A DNA stretch of 64,000 nucleotides. Origin: Mesorhizobium sp. YM1C-6-2. Its GTDB lineage: Bacteria; Pseudomonadota; Alphaproteobacteria; Rhizobiales; Rhizobiaceae. The notes under the pieces were generated by a model. The model searched no databases. It worked only from the letters and a program-made list of their open reading frames with translations, and was not told the origin of the DNA. This document shows, piece after piece, positions 26,707 to 34,610 of the stretch (its first letter is position 1; every line of letters starts with the position of its first letter). The position numbers were made by a program, and so were the translations under genes. The stretch spans positions 124,001 to 188,000 of the forward strand of contig NZ_RCIZ01000001.1 in NCBI RefSeq assembly GCF_003666685.1, written 5' to 3'.

Positions 26707-27465
26707 CGCCATGAGCCCGCGCCGCAGCAGGTCGAGCGCCAGCAGCGTGATGCCGATCTTGAACCACACGCGGAACGTCTTTTCCGGCATGCGCTCGAGC
26801 AGCGACGTTCCGTAGACGGTCCCGACGAAGCCGGACAGGATCATGGCGGCGATCAGCGGCAGCCATTCCCAGAAGGCGAATCCGGCAATGCCGAAGACGA
26901 CGATCTTCAGGAGATGCTGGGTGGTCAGGCTGACCGCGCTGGTGGCGATCAGCGCCTTGCGGTCGTTGTGGAAAAACTGCGCGAACAGCACCGCGACCAG
27001 CGGGCCGGTCACCCCGACCAGCATCGAGAGCATGGCAAGCGCGACGCTCGCCAGAGCAAGCCCGACCTTGGTCAGCCGGTCGATGCCCGGGATTCTGGCC
27101 CAGGTGAGCAGCAGGATGAAGCCGCCGAGCACGAGCTTCAGCAGCGCGTCCGGAAGCTGCACGACCAGGAACACGCCGAGGACCGCGCCGACGACGGTGC
27201 CGGCGATGAACGGCTTCGCCACGTCCATCCGCACGAAGGCGCGCTGGTGCCAGGCGCGGCCGCTGTTGGAGCCGAGCTGGACGGCGCCGTGAACGGGGAT
27301 CAGCGAGGCGACGGGCACGAACAAGCCCATCAGCGCCAGCATGGCCATGCCGCCGCCTATGCCGAAGGCGGCGGTGATGGCCGAAGTGAAGCTACTGGCG
27401 ACGATGAGCAGCGCCGCGACCCATGGCTCCATGCCTGATGGCAGGAGGGCGGCGAGCGTCTCCAC
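26701..27465 (-). CDS. TSUP-family (TauE/SafE) membrane transporter
   Basis: A 254-residue protein with about eight helices and the two halves of the TauE/SafE fold: GIGGGMAMLALMGLFVPVA and later LVGVTGPLVAVLFAQFF. The family exports sulfite, sulfonates or sulfur-containing organic anions and is a passive or proton-coupled carrier. No sulfur gene adjoins it; the sulfate operon is 9 kb away. The stop codon lies in the edge of the palindromic repeat. It is 15 bp downstream of the NDUFA9-like gene on the same strand, so the two are probably one transcript. Confidence 0.85.
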   Translation of the reverse strand: METLAALLPSGMEPWVAALLIVASSFTSAITAAFGIGGGMAMLALMGLFVPVASLIPVHGAVQLGSNSGRAWHQRAFVRMDVAKPFIAGTVVGAVLGVFLVVQLPDALLKLVLGGFILLLTWARIPGIDRLTKVGLALASVALAMLSMLVGVTGPLVAVLFAQFFHNDRKALIATSAVSLTTQHLLKIVVFGIAGFAFWEWLPLIAAMILSGFVGTVYGTSLLERMPEKTFRVWFKIGITLLALDLLRRGLMAL

Positions 27466-27480
27466 CTTGGCAGGGCGCCC

Positions 27481-28455
27481 TTACGCCTCGCTTTTGCGGG
27501 TGAACTGGCCGGCGGTGCGGTAGCGCCAGAGATAGCTCGGCAGCACCGATGCGGTCGACTGCGGATGGATGCCGAGGCCGGCAAAGGTGCGCCGTCCCTC
27601 CTCCGCCTGCCGCGACACGACATTGTCGGTCTTAAGCAGCGTCACCTGGTCGCGCGTCAGCAGCGGCTTGGGCAGGAGGCCGAGCACCGCGCCCTGGATC
27701 TCGGCCAGCCACCACGGCATCGGCACGAGCAGGCGCTTGCGTTCGATGACCTCGAGCATCTCCTCCATGCACTGGCGGAACGTCATCACGTTGGGGCCGC
27801 CGAGCTCATAGACCCTGCCGCCCTCGACTGCGCCGTCGACCGAGCGCGCGACCGCCTCGGCGACGTCGCCGACGAAGACCGGCTGGAATTTCGTCGTGCC
27901 GCCGCCGATCAGCGGCAGCACGGGCGAATACCGCGCCATGTCGGCGAAGCGGTTGAAGAACTGGTCCTCGGGGCCGAAGACGATGGAGGGGCGGAACACC
28001 ACCGCGTCCTTCACCGTCTCGAAGACGGCCTTCTCGCCCGCAGCCTTGGTGCGGGCATAGACGGATGGCGAATCGGCGTCCGCGCCGATCGCCGAACCAT
28101 GCGTCAGCCCGGCGCCGGCGGCCTTGGCCGCCTCGGCGACGTTGCGGGCGCCGTCGACCTGCACGGCCGAAAAGGTCTGCGCGCCGGAGCTGTAGAGGAT
28201 GCCGACGAGGTTGATGACATGGTCGGCGCCCTCGACCGCCCGGTCGACCGACCAGCGCATCCTGAGATTGGCCTGCACCGGCTGGATCTGCCCGACATTG
28301 CCGAGCGGCTGCACGTGGCCGGCGAGTTCCGGCCGCCGGGTGGCCACGCGGATGCGGTAGCCGCGCTTGGCCAGCGCGCGCACCACATGCCGGCCGATGA
28401 AGCCCGAACCTCCGAAAACGGTGACGAGTTTCGGGGTCTCGAGGATTTCGGTCAT
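27481..28455 (-). CDS. Complex I NDUFA9-subunit-family protein (atypical SDR)
   Basis: A 324-residue atypical SDR with TVFGGSGFIGRHVVRALA as the dinucleotide site, HGSAIGADADSPSVYARTKAAGE in the catalytic-like region, and a C-terminal extension ending SYLWRYRTAGQ. Bacterial members of the NDUFA9 family are bound to or needed for assembly of NADH:quinone oxidoreductase or ubiquinone synthesis; here no nuo gene is near. The ATG at 28455 follows GGAG and gives the usual MTEILETPKLVTVFGG start. Confidence 0.85.
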   Translation of the reverse strand: MTEILETPKLVTVFGGSGFIGRHVVRALAKRGYRIRVATRRPELAGHVQPLGNVGQIQPVQANLRMRWSVDRAVEGADHVINLVGILYSSGAQTFSAVQVDGARNVAEAAKAAGAGLTHGSAIGADADSPSVYARTKAAGEKAVFETVKDAVVFRPSIVFGPEDQFFNRFADMARYSPVLPLIGGGTTKFQPVFVGDVAEAVARSVDGAVEGGRVYELGGPNVMTFRQCMEEMLEVIERKRLLVPMPWWLAEIQGAVLGLLPKPLLTRDQVTLLKTDNVVSRQAEEGRRTFAGLGIHPQSTASVLPSYLWRYRTAGQFTRKSEA

Positions 28456-28587
28456 GGCTGGCTCCGGTAACGCCACAAGGTCTTCTGGCGACGCTTGGCT
28501 TCGAGCCCGTCTCTTAGTCGGTTTTGCGGGAAAGGCAAAGATGCCGGCAGGTCAAAGGCGCCCGCCGGCCAGGCCGCAACCGACGCC

Positions 28588-29043
28588 CTAGAATTCCTTG
28601 CCGAGCTTCGCGTCGACCGAATGCCGGTTTGCGCCGCGGATGGCGAAAAAGGAGAAGATCGCCGCCCAGAGGATCGACTTCTCCGCACCGGCATAGCCTT
28701 CGCTGCGCACGATCCAGTGGAAATAGACGGTGACGAGCAGCACGAACATCGCCGCGAAGGAAGCCGGCCGGGTCAGCAAGCCTATGGCGATCAGCATGCC
28801 GCCGAAGAATTCGGTGAGCGCCAGCATCAGCGACCAGAACGCGCCCGGATAGAAGCCGAGGCTTTCGACCATGCCAGCCGCACCGAACGGGTTGGCGATC
28901 TTGCCCCAGCCATGGGTGACCAGCGCCAGGCCGGCGACGACGCGCAGGACGGTCTCGGCGGTGTCGCCAAGCGCGGCATAGAGCCGGCCGAGCGGCGGAA
29001 TGACGAGGCGGGGGCTGGCATTGCGGTCGACGATGTCGGTCAT
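28588..29043 (-). CDS. DoxX-family membrane protein
   Basis: A 151-residue four-helix membrane protein of the DoxX family. It has the ARVVAGLALVTHGWGK-like segment (VLRVVAGLALVTHGWGKI), a NPFGAAGMVESLGFYPG loop, and LTEFFGGMLIAIGLLTRPA. DoxX proteins occur with thiol oxidoreductases and respiratory enzymes, but their role is unclear. The start at 29043 follows AGGAG; the longer frame to 29145 is intergenic. A perfect 15-bp palindrome lies 14 bases upstream of the start, so expression is probably repressed by an unknown regulator. Confidence 0.85.
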   Translation of the reverse strand: MTDIVDRNASPRLVIPPLGRLYAALGDTAETVLRVVAGLALVTHGWGKIANPFGAAGMVESLGFYPGAFWSLMLALTEFFGGMLIAIGLLTRPASFAAMFVLLVTVYFHWIVRSEGYAGAEKSILWAAIFSFFAIRGANRHSVDAKLGKEF

Positions 29044-29056
29044 GCGGATCTCCTGA

Positions 29057-29071
29057 TTGTGCACTGCACAA
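29057..29071. promoter_or_regulatory. Operator-like palindrome TTGTGCACTGCACAA upstream of the DoxX gene
   Basis: A perfect inverted repeat (7-bp arms around one C) directly upstream of the DoxX ribosome site. Its position, over or just after the likely transcription start, is that of a repressor operator. No regulator gene lies next to it and no second copy was noticed in the window. Confidence 0.55.
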
Positions 29072-29167
29072 CCACCCATCATGACGAGCACGGTCAAGTA
29101 ACGAAGGCTTGAGGCAGAGGACCCCACCGTTGACAGTCCGTTCAACGATCACGCCGGTCGGCGAAAC

Positions 29168-30175
29168 CTATGTCCGCTCGGCGACTGCTGTGATGCGCCT
29201 GACGATGTCTGCCGGAACGTCGATCCCGAGCGCCTTGGCGAGCATTTTTGCCTTGCCGCGCGACACGCCCGGCAGGTGAACCCGGTAGTCGGATGCCAGC
29301 CGATCAAGCTGCGCCTTGAGCCGCGCCGAAAAATCCGGATCGATCAGCTTGGGATCGATGGCCAGCACGAAGAGGCCGGTCCCCGGGCTTTCGCGGCCTT
29401 CCGAGAAGGAGGGCGCGTCGAGCGACCAGTTGGCGCCGGAGAGGCCGGCGGCCAGCACCTCGACCATAAGAGCGATGTTGGCGCCGCGGTTTCCCCCGAA
29501 GGCGAGCAGCGCTCCCTTCATCGCCGCGGCCGGATCGGTGGTCGGCCTGCCCTGGGCATCGAGCGCCCAGCCAGCAGGTATCTCGCGGCCTTCCTCAGCC
29601 GCCTTGCGGATGCTGACGAAGGCGGTCGCGCTCGACGACTGGTCGATGACCAGCGGGGCGCTGTTCTCCACCGGCGCGGCGAACGACATCGGGTTGGTGC
29701 AATAGACCGGTTTGGTGGCGCCGGCGCCGGCCAGCAGGGCCGGGCCGTTGGTTGCGGCGAAGGAGACGAGCCCCTCGCCGGCCAGCCGGGCGGTGAAATA
29801 GCCGAGCTCGCCGCAGGTGAAGGCGTTCCTTTGCGAAAAGATCGCCACGCCGAACAGCCGCGCCGCCTTGGCGAGATCGCCGAAGGCGCGGTCGAAGCCG
29901 GTGTGGGCGGCGCCTCCATTGGCGTCCGAGACGAAGACGGCAAGCGACGGCCTTGTAATGACAGGCTCGGCGCGGCCGTCGATGCGCCCGGCGTCCAGCG
30001 CGTCGAGATAGTCGAGGAAATGCGACAGGCCCACCGCCTCGACGCCCTTGGCTTCGGCGACAACCACCGATTTCGCCAGCGCGGCCGCGGTTTCCTCGCT
30101 GGCGCCGGCCGCCATGGCCGCCCGCGTGCAGAGCGAAACCGCGTCATCCAGGTTCAGGCGGACCGTATCTGCCAT
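29168..30175 (-). CDS. Ldh-family NAD(P)H-dependent oxidoreductase (malate/lactate dehydrogenase-like)
   Basis: A 335-residue member of the Ldh_2 superfamily that includes sulfolactate dehydrogenase, YiaK, ureidoglycolate dehydrogenase and the piperideine-/pyrroline-2-carboxylate reductases. Visible are the catalytic His region (AVGLSHFLDYLDAL), the cofactor-domain segment (ATNGPALLAGAGATKPVYCTNPMSFAAP) and GNRGANIALMVEVLA. Four bases separate it from the last permease of the amino-acid importer, so it belongs to that operon. Reduction of a cyclic imine or 2-oxo acid derived from the imported amino acid is the best guess. Confidence 0.8.
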   Translation of the reverse strand: MADTVRLNLDDAVSLCTRAAMAAGASEETAAALAKSVVVAEAKGVEAVGLSHFLDYLDALDAGRIDGRAEPVITRPSLAVFVSDANGGAAHTGFDRAFGDLAKAARLFGVAIFSQRNAFTCGELGYFTARLAGEGLVSFAATNGPALLAGAGATKPVYCTNPMSFAAPVENSAPLVIDQSSSATAFVSIRKAAEEGREIPAGWALDAQGRPTTDPAAAMKGALLAFGGNRGANIALMVEVLAAGLSGANWSLDAPSFSEGRESPGTGLFVLAIDPKLIDPDFSARLKAQLDRLASDYRVHLPGVSRGKAKMLAKALGIDVPADIVRRITAVAERT

Positions 30176-30179
30176 GTCC

Positions 30180-30995
30180 CTATCCCAATCGTGCAGGAAT
30201 CCGGGCCTCGAGCTTGCGGAATGCAAACACCAGGATGCCGGTGATGCAGAGGTAGACGACCGCCAGCAGAAGCAGCGGTTCGTAGACGATGAAGGTCGAT
30301 TGCCTGACGCGCGAGGCGACGGCGTATATGTCGACGACGGTGATGGTGGCGACCAGCGGCGTCGCCTTGAGCTGCAGCACCGTCTCGCCGGTGAGCGTCG
30401 GCAGGGCGCGGTAGATCGCCTGCGGCAGCCAGATGCGGCGGAACACCTTCCACCGGCTCATGCCGAAGGCGCGCGCGGCTTCGAGCTGCCCGCGCGCCAC
30501 GCCGGCGAAGGCGCCGCGCATCACCTCGCCCTCATAGGCGGCGTAGGAGAGGGTCAGCGACAGCACGGCGTAGGGCCAGGCCTGCCGGAGATACGGCCAC
30601 AGGAAGGATTCGCGGATCCAGGGATATTGCGGGAAGAGCGAACCCAGCCCGTAATAGAGGAACCAGAGCTGCAGGAGCAGCGGCGTTCCGCGGATGACCG
30701 TGCAGAACCAGTAGGCCGGCACTGACAGCCACCGGGGCCCGGTCACCTGCACCAGCCCGATCGGGACGGCCAGCATGAAGCCGAGCACGCAGGTCACGAC
30801 CAGGATCCAGAGCGTCCGCCAGATGCCTTCGAGCGCCAGCCCGTAATAGTTGGGCAGCCAGTCCCAGCGCATGAACAGCGCTGCGCACACGACCAGCACG
30901 ACGCCCACCGCGATCAGGCCTATGCGGTGCGGCTGCAGCCAGAGCGAAGCGCGGGCGCCGGCGTCGACCAGCCTGGCGGTGGCGGGCTCGGCCAT
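30180..30995 (-). CDS. Polar amino-acid ABC transporter permease (HisM-like)
   Basis: A 271-residue permease of the His/Glu/Gln/Arg/opine type. Helices follow a short cytoplasmic tail. The characteristic YWFCTVIRGTPLLLQLWFLYYG starts the permease domain. The EAA loop reads EAARAFGMSRWKVFRRIWLP, followed by TGETVLQLKATPLVATITVVD. Its ATG at 30995 overlaps the stop of the preceding permease by one base (TGATG), showing coupling. It pairs with the upstream permease to import a basic or polar amino acid. Confidence 0.88.
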   Translation of the reverse strand: MAEPATARLVDAGARASLWLQPHRIGLIAVGVVLVVCAALFMRWDWLPNYYGLALEGIWRTLWILVVTCVLGFMLAVPIGLVQVTGPRWLSVPAYWFCTVIRGTPLLLQLWFLYYGLGSLFPQYPWIRESFLWPYLRQAWPYAVLSLTLSYAAYEGEVMRGAFAGVARGQLEAARAFGMSRWKVFRRIWLPQAIYRALPTLTGETVLQLKATPLVATITVVDIYAVASRVRQSTFIVYEPLLLLAVVYLCITGILVFAFRKLEARIPARLG

Positions 30996-31684
30996 CAGTG
31001 CGACTCCACATGCATGCCGCGCCGCGCCCATTTCTCGACGCGCGCGATGATGACGTTGGAGAAGAGCGTGAGGAGCAGGTAGAGCGCGCCGGCGACCAGG
31101 AAGAAGGTGAAATAGGCCTTAGTGGTGCTGGCGGCGGTGCGCGTCTCCTGCGTGAGTTCGTTGAAGCCGACGATGGCGAGCAGCGCCGTATCCTTGGTGG
31201 CGATCAGCCAGAGATTGGCGAGGCCGGGAATGGCGAAGGGCAGCATGGCCGGCAGGGTGATGCGCCTCAAGAGCAGGCCGGGCGACATGCCGTAGGCGCG
31301 CGCCGCCTCGATCTGCCCCTGCGGGATCGCCAGGATGGCGCCGCGGATCACCTCGGTCGAATAGGCGCCCTGCACGATGCCGAGCACGCAGATGCCGGCG
31401 ACGAGCCCGTTGATGTCGATGCGCTGGTAGCCGAAGGCTTCGAGCAGCCGATTGATCAGGTCGGTGCCGGCAAAATAGAGAAGCAGGATCAGCACCAGCT
31501 CCGGCACGGCCCGCACGATGGTCGTGTAGAGTTCGAGCAGGTCGCGCAGCACCGGCCCGCCATAGAGCTTGCCGAACGCCCCGGCGATGCCGACCATTAT
31601 GCCGATGCTGTAGGCGCCGGCGGCGATCAGCACGGAGTTGAAGAGACCGCGCAGGAGATTGCCGCCCCACCCGGGCGGGCTCAA
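30995..31684 (-). CDS. Polar amino-acid ABC transporter permease (HisQ-like), start uncertain
   Basis: A permease of about 229 residues partnering the HisM-like one. TTIVRAVPELVLILLLYF marks the start of the permease core. EAARAYGMSPGLLLRRITLP is the EAA loop. TKDTALLAIVGFNELTQETRTAAS is typical of the HisQ/ArtQ branch. The frame remains open upstream to about 31792 with no ATG or GTG; TTG at 31684 is the first usual start, but related proteins begin about ten residues earlier. The real start may be a non-standard codon, or the sequence may have an error here. The upstream space holds a 26-bp palindrome. Confidence 0.85.
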   Translation of the reverse strand: MSPPGWGGNLLRGLFNSVLIAAGAYSIGIMVGIAGAFGKLYGGPVLRDLLELYTTIVRAVPELVLILLLYFAGTDLINRLLEAFGYQRIDINGLVAGICVLGIVQGAYSTEVIRGAILAIPQGQIEAARAYGMSPGLLLRRITLPAMLPFAIPGLANLWLIATKDTALLAIVGFNELTQETRTAASTTKAYFTFFLVAGALYLLLTLFSNVIIARVEKWARRGMHVESH

Positions 31685-31814
31685 GGCAAGCAGGTCGAGG
31701 ATGTTTCCCTGCGACAGCTGGAGGATGAGAGCTTCGATCTGCCCGTTCCCGCTATGCGCGGCGACGCTCCTGCACAGGAGGCAGCGCGCCGGCTACCCGT
31801 TGAATGCGCGATGG

Positions 31815-31840
31815 CGGCCGCGCCTAATTAGGCGCGGCCG
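31815..31840. terminator. 26-bp perfect palindrome between binding protein and permeases
   Basis: Arms CGGCCGCGCCTAA and TTAGGCGCGGCCG meet without a loop base, forming a very strong hairpin 14 bp after the binding-protein stop. No U-tract follows. It probably protects the 3' end of the binding-protein message and reduces read-through into the permease genes, as the hairpin at 16907 does in the sulfate operon. Confidence 0.65.
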
Positions 31841-31854
31841 GACGGAAGCGAGTA

Positions 31855-32634
31855 TCAGCCGCCGTACACGTCGAAGCTGAAATACTTCTTGGTGATCTCT
31901 TCGTATTTGCCGTTGTCGCGGATGCCCTTGATGGCCGCGTTGATCCGCTCCTTGGTGGCGGTGTCTTCCTTGCGCAGGCCGACGCCGACGCCCGGCCCGA
32001 GGATTTCGAGGTCCTCGGCGACGTAGCCCTTGAGGTCGCAGCAGGCCTTGCCCTGATCCGACTGCAGGAAGGCGTCGAGCGCGATGTAGTCGGCCTGCGT
32101 GGCGTCGATGCGCCCGGCGGCGAGGTCCTGGTTCGCCTCGTCCTGCGTCTGGTATTCCTTGATCTCGGCCGCGTCGGGGAAGTGCTTCTTCACGTAGTTG
32201 GCGTGGACGGTCGAAACCTGCACGCCGATGATCTTGCCCTTCAGGGCCTCGGGCGAGGCGTCGAATGTCTCGCTTTTCGGGCCGACGATGGCGGTCGGCG
32301 TGTTGTAATACTTGTCCGAGAAGTCGATCGACTGCTTGCGCTCCTCGGTGATCGACATCGAATTCATGATCGCGTCGATCTTCTTGGTCGTCAGCGCCGG
32401 GATCAGGCCGTCCCAGGGGATCGGCACCAGCTCGCATTCGAACTTCGCCTCGGCGCAGATCGCGTTGGCGATCTCGACTTCCCAGCCGGTCCAGTTGCCG
32501 GCGGCGTCGGCGACGTAGAAGGGCGGATAGGCCTCGGGCGAGAAGCCGACCTTCAGCGGCTCGGCCTGCGCCATTGCAGCGCCCGATGCGGCAAGCAGCA
32601 GCGCCGCCGCGGCGATTTTCAGAGTTTTCAGCAT
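31855..32634 (-). CDS. Amino-acid ABC transporter substrate-binding protein
   Basis: A 259-residue periplasmic protein of the polar amino-acid (SBP_bac_3) family. A signal peptide covers about 1-22 (cleavage AMA-QA). The fold signature follows: LKVGFSPEAYPPFYVADAAGNWTGWEVEIANAIC in pieces, then DAIMNSMSITEERKQSIDFSDKYY and GRIDATQADYIALDAFL. The acidic and aromatic residues around YPPFY, TEER and DATQADY are as in Lys/Arg/Orn/His-binding proteins, so a basic amino acid is plausible. Two Cys (KACCD) are adjacent. The start at 32634 follows GGGAG. Confidence 0.88.
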   Translation of the reverse strand: MLKTLKIAAAALLLAASGAAMAQAEPLKVGFSPEAYPPFYVADAAGNWTGWEVEIANAICAEAKFECELVPIPWDGLIPALTTKKIDAIMNSMSITEERKQSIDFSDKYYNTPTAIVGPKSETFDASPEALKGKIIGVQVSTVHANYVKKHFPDAAEIKEYQTQDEANQDLAAGRIDATQADYIALDAFLQSDQGKACCDLKGYVAEDLEILGPGVGVGLRKEDTATKERINAAIKGIRDNGKYEEITKKYFSFDVYGG

Positions 32635-32689
32635 TACGTTTTCTCCCAGTTTTGTTTTTGGTTGTTCCCGTATTCCCCGCTTCGCCACG

Positions 32690-33520
32690 CTAGTGGACGT
32701 TGTGCAGGAACTTCTTCAGCCGGTCGGAGCGCGGGGCGCCGAATATCGCCTCCGGCGGCCCTTCCTCCTCGACCAGCCCGTTGTAGAGATAGACGACATG
32801 GGTCGCGACCTTGCGAGCGAACTTCATCTCGTGGGTGACCAGGATCATGGTGCGGCCCTCCTGCGCGAGGTCGCCGATGACCTTCAGCACCTCGCCGACC
32901 AGCTCCGGATCGAGCGCCGAGGTGGGCTCGTCGAAGAGCATGACCCTCGGCTCGATGGCGAGAGCGCGCGCGATCGCGCCGCGCTGCTGCTGGCCGCCCG
33001 ACAGGAAGGCCGGATAGACGTCGCGCTTCTCCGAAAGGCCGACGCGCGCGAGCAGCCGCTCGGCGTTCGCGACCGCCTCGTCGCGCTGCACGCCGAGCAC
33101 ATGGATCGGAACCTCGATGACGTTCTCGATCAGCGTCATGTGGCTCCACAGGTTGAAGCTCTGGAACACCATGCCGAGCCTCGAGCGGATGCGCTCGATC
33201 TGCCGGCGGTCGGCAGGCACGGTGTGGCCGTGGCTGTCGGCCTTCAGCTTGATCTCCTCGCCGTTGACGCGGATGAGCCCGCTGGTCGGATTCTCCAGGC
33301 AGTTGATGCAGCGCAGCAGCGTCGACTTGCCGGAGCCCGAGCCGCCGATGATGGCGACCACGTCGCCGTCGCGCGCCGAGAGCGACACGCCCTTCAGCAC
33401 ATGCAGCTCGCCGAACTTCTTGTGCAGGTTTTCGATATGGATGGCTTCGGCCGCTGCCTCGGGCGCGTATTTCACGGCAGATCGTGCAGGAGCACCCGAA
33501 GTCACGTCAGCCTGCGTCAC
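32690..33520 (-). CDS. Polar amino-acid ABC transporter ATP-binding protein (HisP-like)
   Basis: A 276-residue ATPase with Walker A GGSGSGKST, signature LSGGQQQR, Walker B VMLFDEPTSALDP and switch His in LVTHEMKFARKV. It is close in length and sequence to HisP/OccP. It is the first gene of the importer operon; the order is ATPase, binding protein, two permeases, Ldh-family enzyme. The start is GTG at 33520 with a weak ribosome site. An in-frame GTG at 33505 is an alternative. Confidence 0.88.
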   Translation of the reverse strand: MTQADVTSGAPARSAVKYAPEAAAEAIHIENLHKKFGELHVLKGVSLSARDGDVVAIIGGSGSGKSTLLRCINCLENPTSGLIRVNGEEIKLKADSHGHTVPADRRQIERIRSRLGMVFQSFNLWSHMTLIENVIEVPIHVLGVQRDEAVANAERLLARVGLSEKRDVYPAFLSGGQQQRGAIARALAIEPRVMLFDEPTSALDPELVGEVLKVIGDLAQEGRTMILVTHEMKFARKVATHVVYLYNGLVEEEGPPEAIFGAPRSDRLKKFLHNVH

Positions 33521-33744
33521 GATCGCTGACCCACGCTTTTGCTTTGCCGCCTTGGCAATCTCGCACCCATAACCCTGCCACGAACGTCTGCCCGCAGGCA
33601 GGATGGACCGTCCGGCTTGCCGCCGTCAACCCGCCTTGACATGCCGCAAGGGAGGCCCAGGCGGCCGCGGCTCCCGGCCCCCTATTGATCGGGCCCGGCT
33701 GTTGGTGCAGTCTCGCACCATCCTCCAGGGAGAACGGACTGACC

Positions 33745-34032
33745 ATGAGATTCGTCGACATGGCCGTCGCCGCGGCTTTCACGGCAACGTCCCTCTACAC
33801 AACGCTTCCAGCGCAGGCTCATCACCACGACAATGCCGGTGCCTTCGTCGGCGGGCTGGTGGCAGGGGCGGTCCTCGGCGGCGCGGCGGTCGCCGCGACC
33901 CAGCCGCCGCCGTATTATTATTACGGCCACCATCACCGGCCGTATTATCCCCCGCCCTATCCGCCACCGCCGCCTTACGGTTATGCCTATCCGCCCTATT
34001 GCGGCTATGCGCCCTATCCGCCCTGCTATTGA
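33745..34032 (+). CDS. Small exported His/Tyr/Pro-rich protein
   Basis: A 95-residue protein with a signal peptide (about 1-26, TLPAQA-HH), a Gly-rich hydrophobic segment (GAFVGGLVAGAVLGGAAVAA) and a low-complexity tail of Tyr, Pro and His. The tail includes YYYYGHHHRPYYPPPYPPPP and ends with three cysteines. The glycine-zipper-like helix suggests outer-membrane association. The His/Tyr tail could bind metal or heme, but no function is established. The start at 33745 follows GGGAGAACGG. Divergent from the amino-acid importer. Confidence 0.7.
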   Translation: MRFVDMAVAAAFTATSLYTTLPAQAHHHDNAGAFVGGLVAGAVLGGAAVAATQPPPYYYYGHHHRPYYPPPYPPPPPYGYAYPPYCGYAPYPPCY

Positions 34033-34092
34033 AGATAGCGAGCGGCAGAGTCGGGATCGGTCCCTGTCCGGGCCACAGAAACGAGTGATGAC

Positions 34093-34545
34093 ATGCGCAA
34101 CCTGCTGAAATCTTCTTTTGCGGCCGTCTGCCTGACGGCCCTTTCCAGCTACGCGCAGGCGCAGGAGACGCCTGCGCAGGCTCCCGCCGAGCCGCAGCAT
34201 CTGCCTCCCTACGATTGCACGCTGAAAGAGGCCGTGCTCTGCAAGGCGGGCGCGACCTGCACGCCGGCCAAGACGCTCGGCGAACTGCCGCTTCCGGCCC
34301 GCGTCCTGCTCAATTTCGACAAGCAGGTGCTTGCCGGCGTCAGCGCCGACGGCCTGCCGCATGTCAGCACGATCGGCAGTCTCTCCCGCTCCGGCGACAT
34401 CGTCGTCGCGCAGGGCGTGGACGGCGGCACCGGCTGGATGGTGCATTCGACGAGCAATGACGACGAGGTGACCTTCGTCGCCGCCTCGGACGATTTCATC
34501 ATCAACGCCTTCGGCACCTGCAAGCCGCTCGGACTGGCCCAGTAG
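34093..34545 (+). CDS. Exported hypothetical protein with paired cysteines
   Basis: A 150-residue protein with a clear signal peptide (about 1-23, AQAQ), a short Gln/Ala/Pro linker, and a compact domain. The domain starts YDCTLKEAVLCKAGATCTPAK, with three cysteines, and ends NAFGTCKPL, which suggests two disulfides in the periplasm. I recognise no family. It lies 60 bp after the His/Tyr-rich gene and 65 bp before the amidinohydrolase, on the same strand. Confidence 0.65.
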   Translation: MRNLLKSSFAAVCLTALSSYAQAQETPAQAPAEPQHLPPYDCTLKEAVLCKAGATCTPAKTLGELPLPARVLLNFDKQVLAGVSADGLPHVSTIGSLSRSGDIVVAQGVDGGTGWMVHSTSNDDEVTFVAASDDFIINAFGTCKPLGLAQ

Positions 34546-34610
34546 CCCGGCATGACAGCGCCGAGCCCAAGCCGTCCTCCACGCGGCCCGATCGTCGCCG
34601 GGGGCAGATC

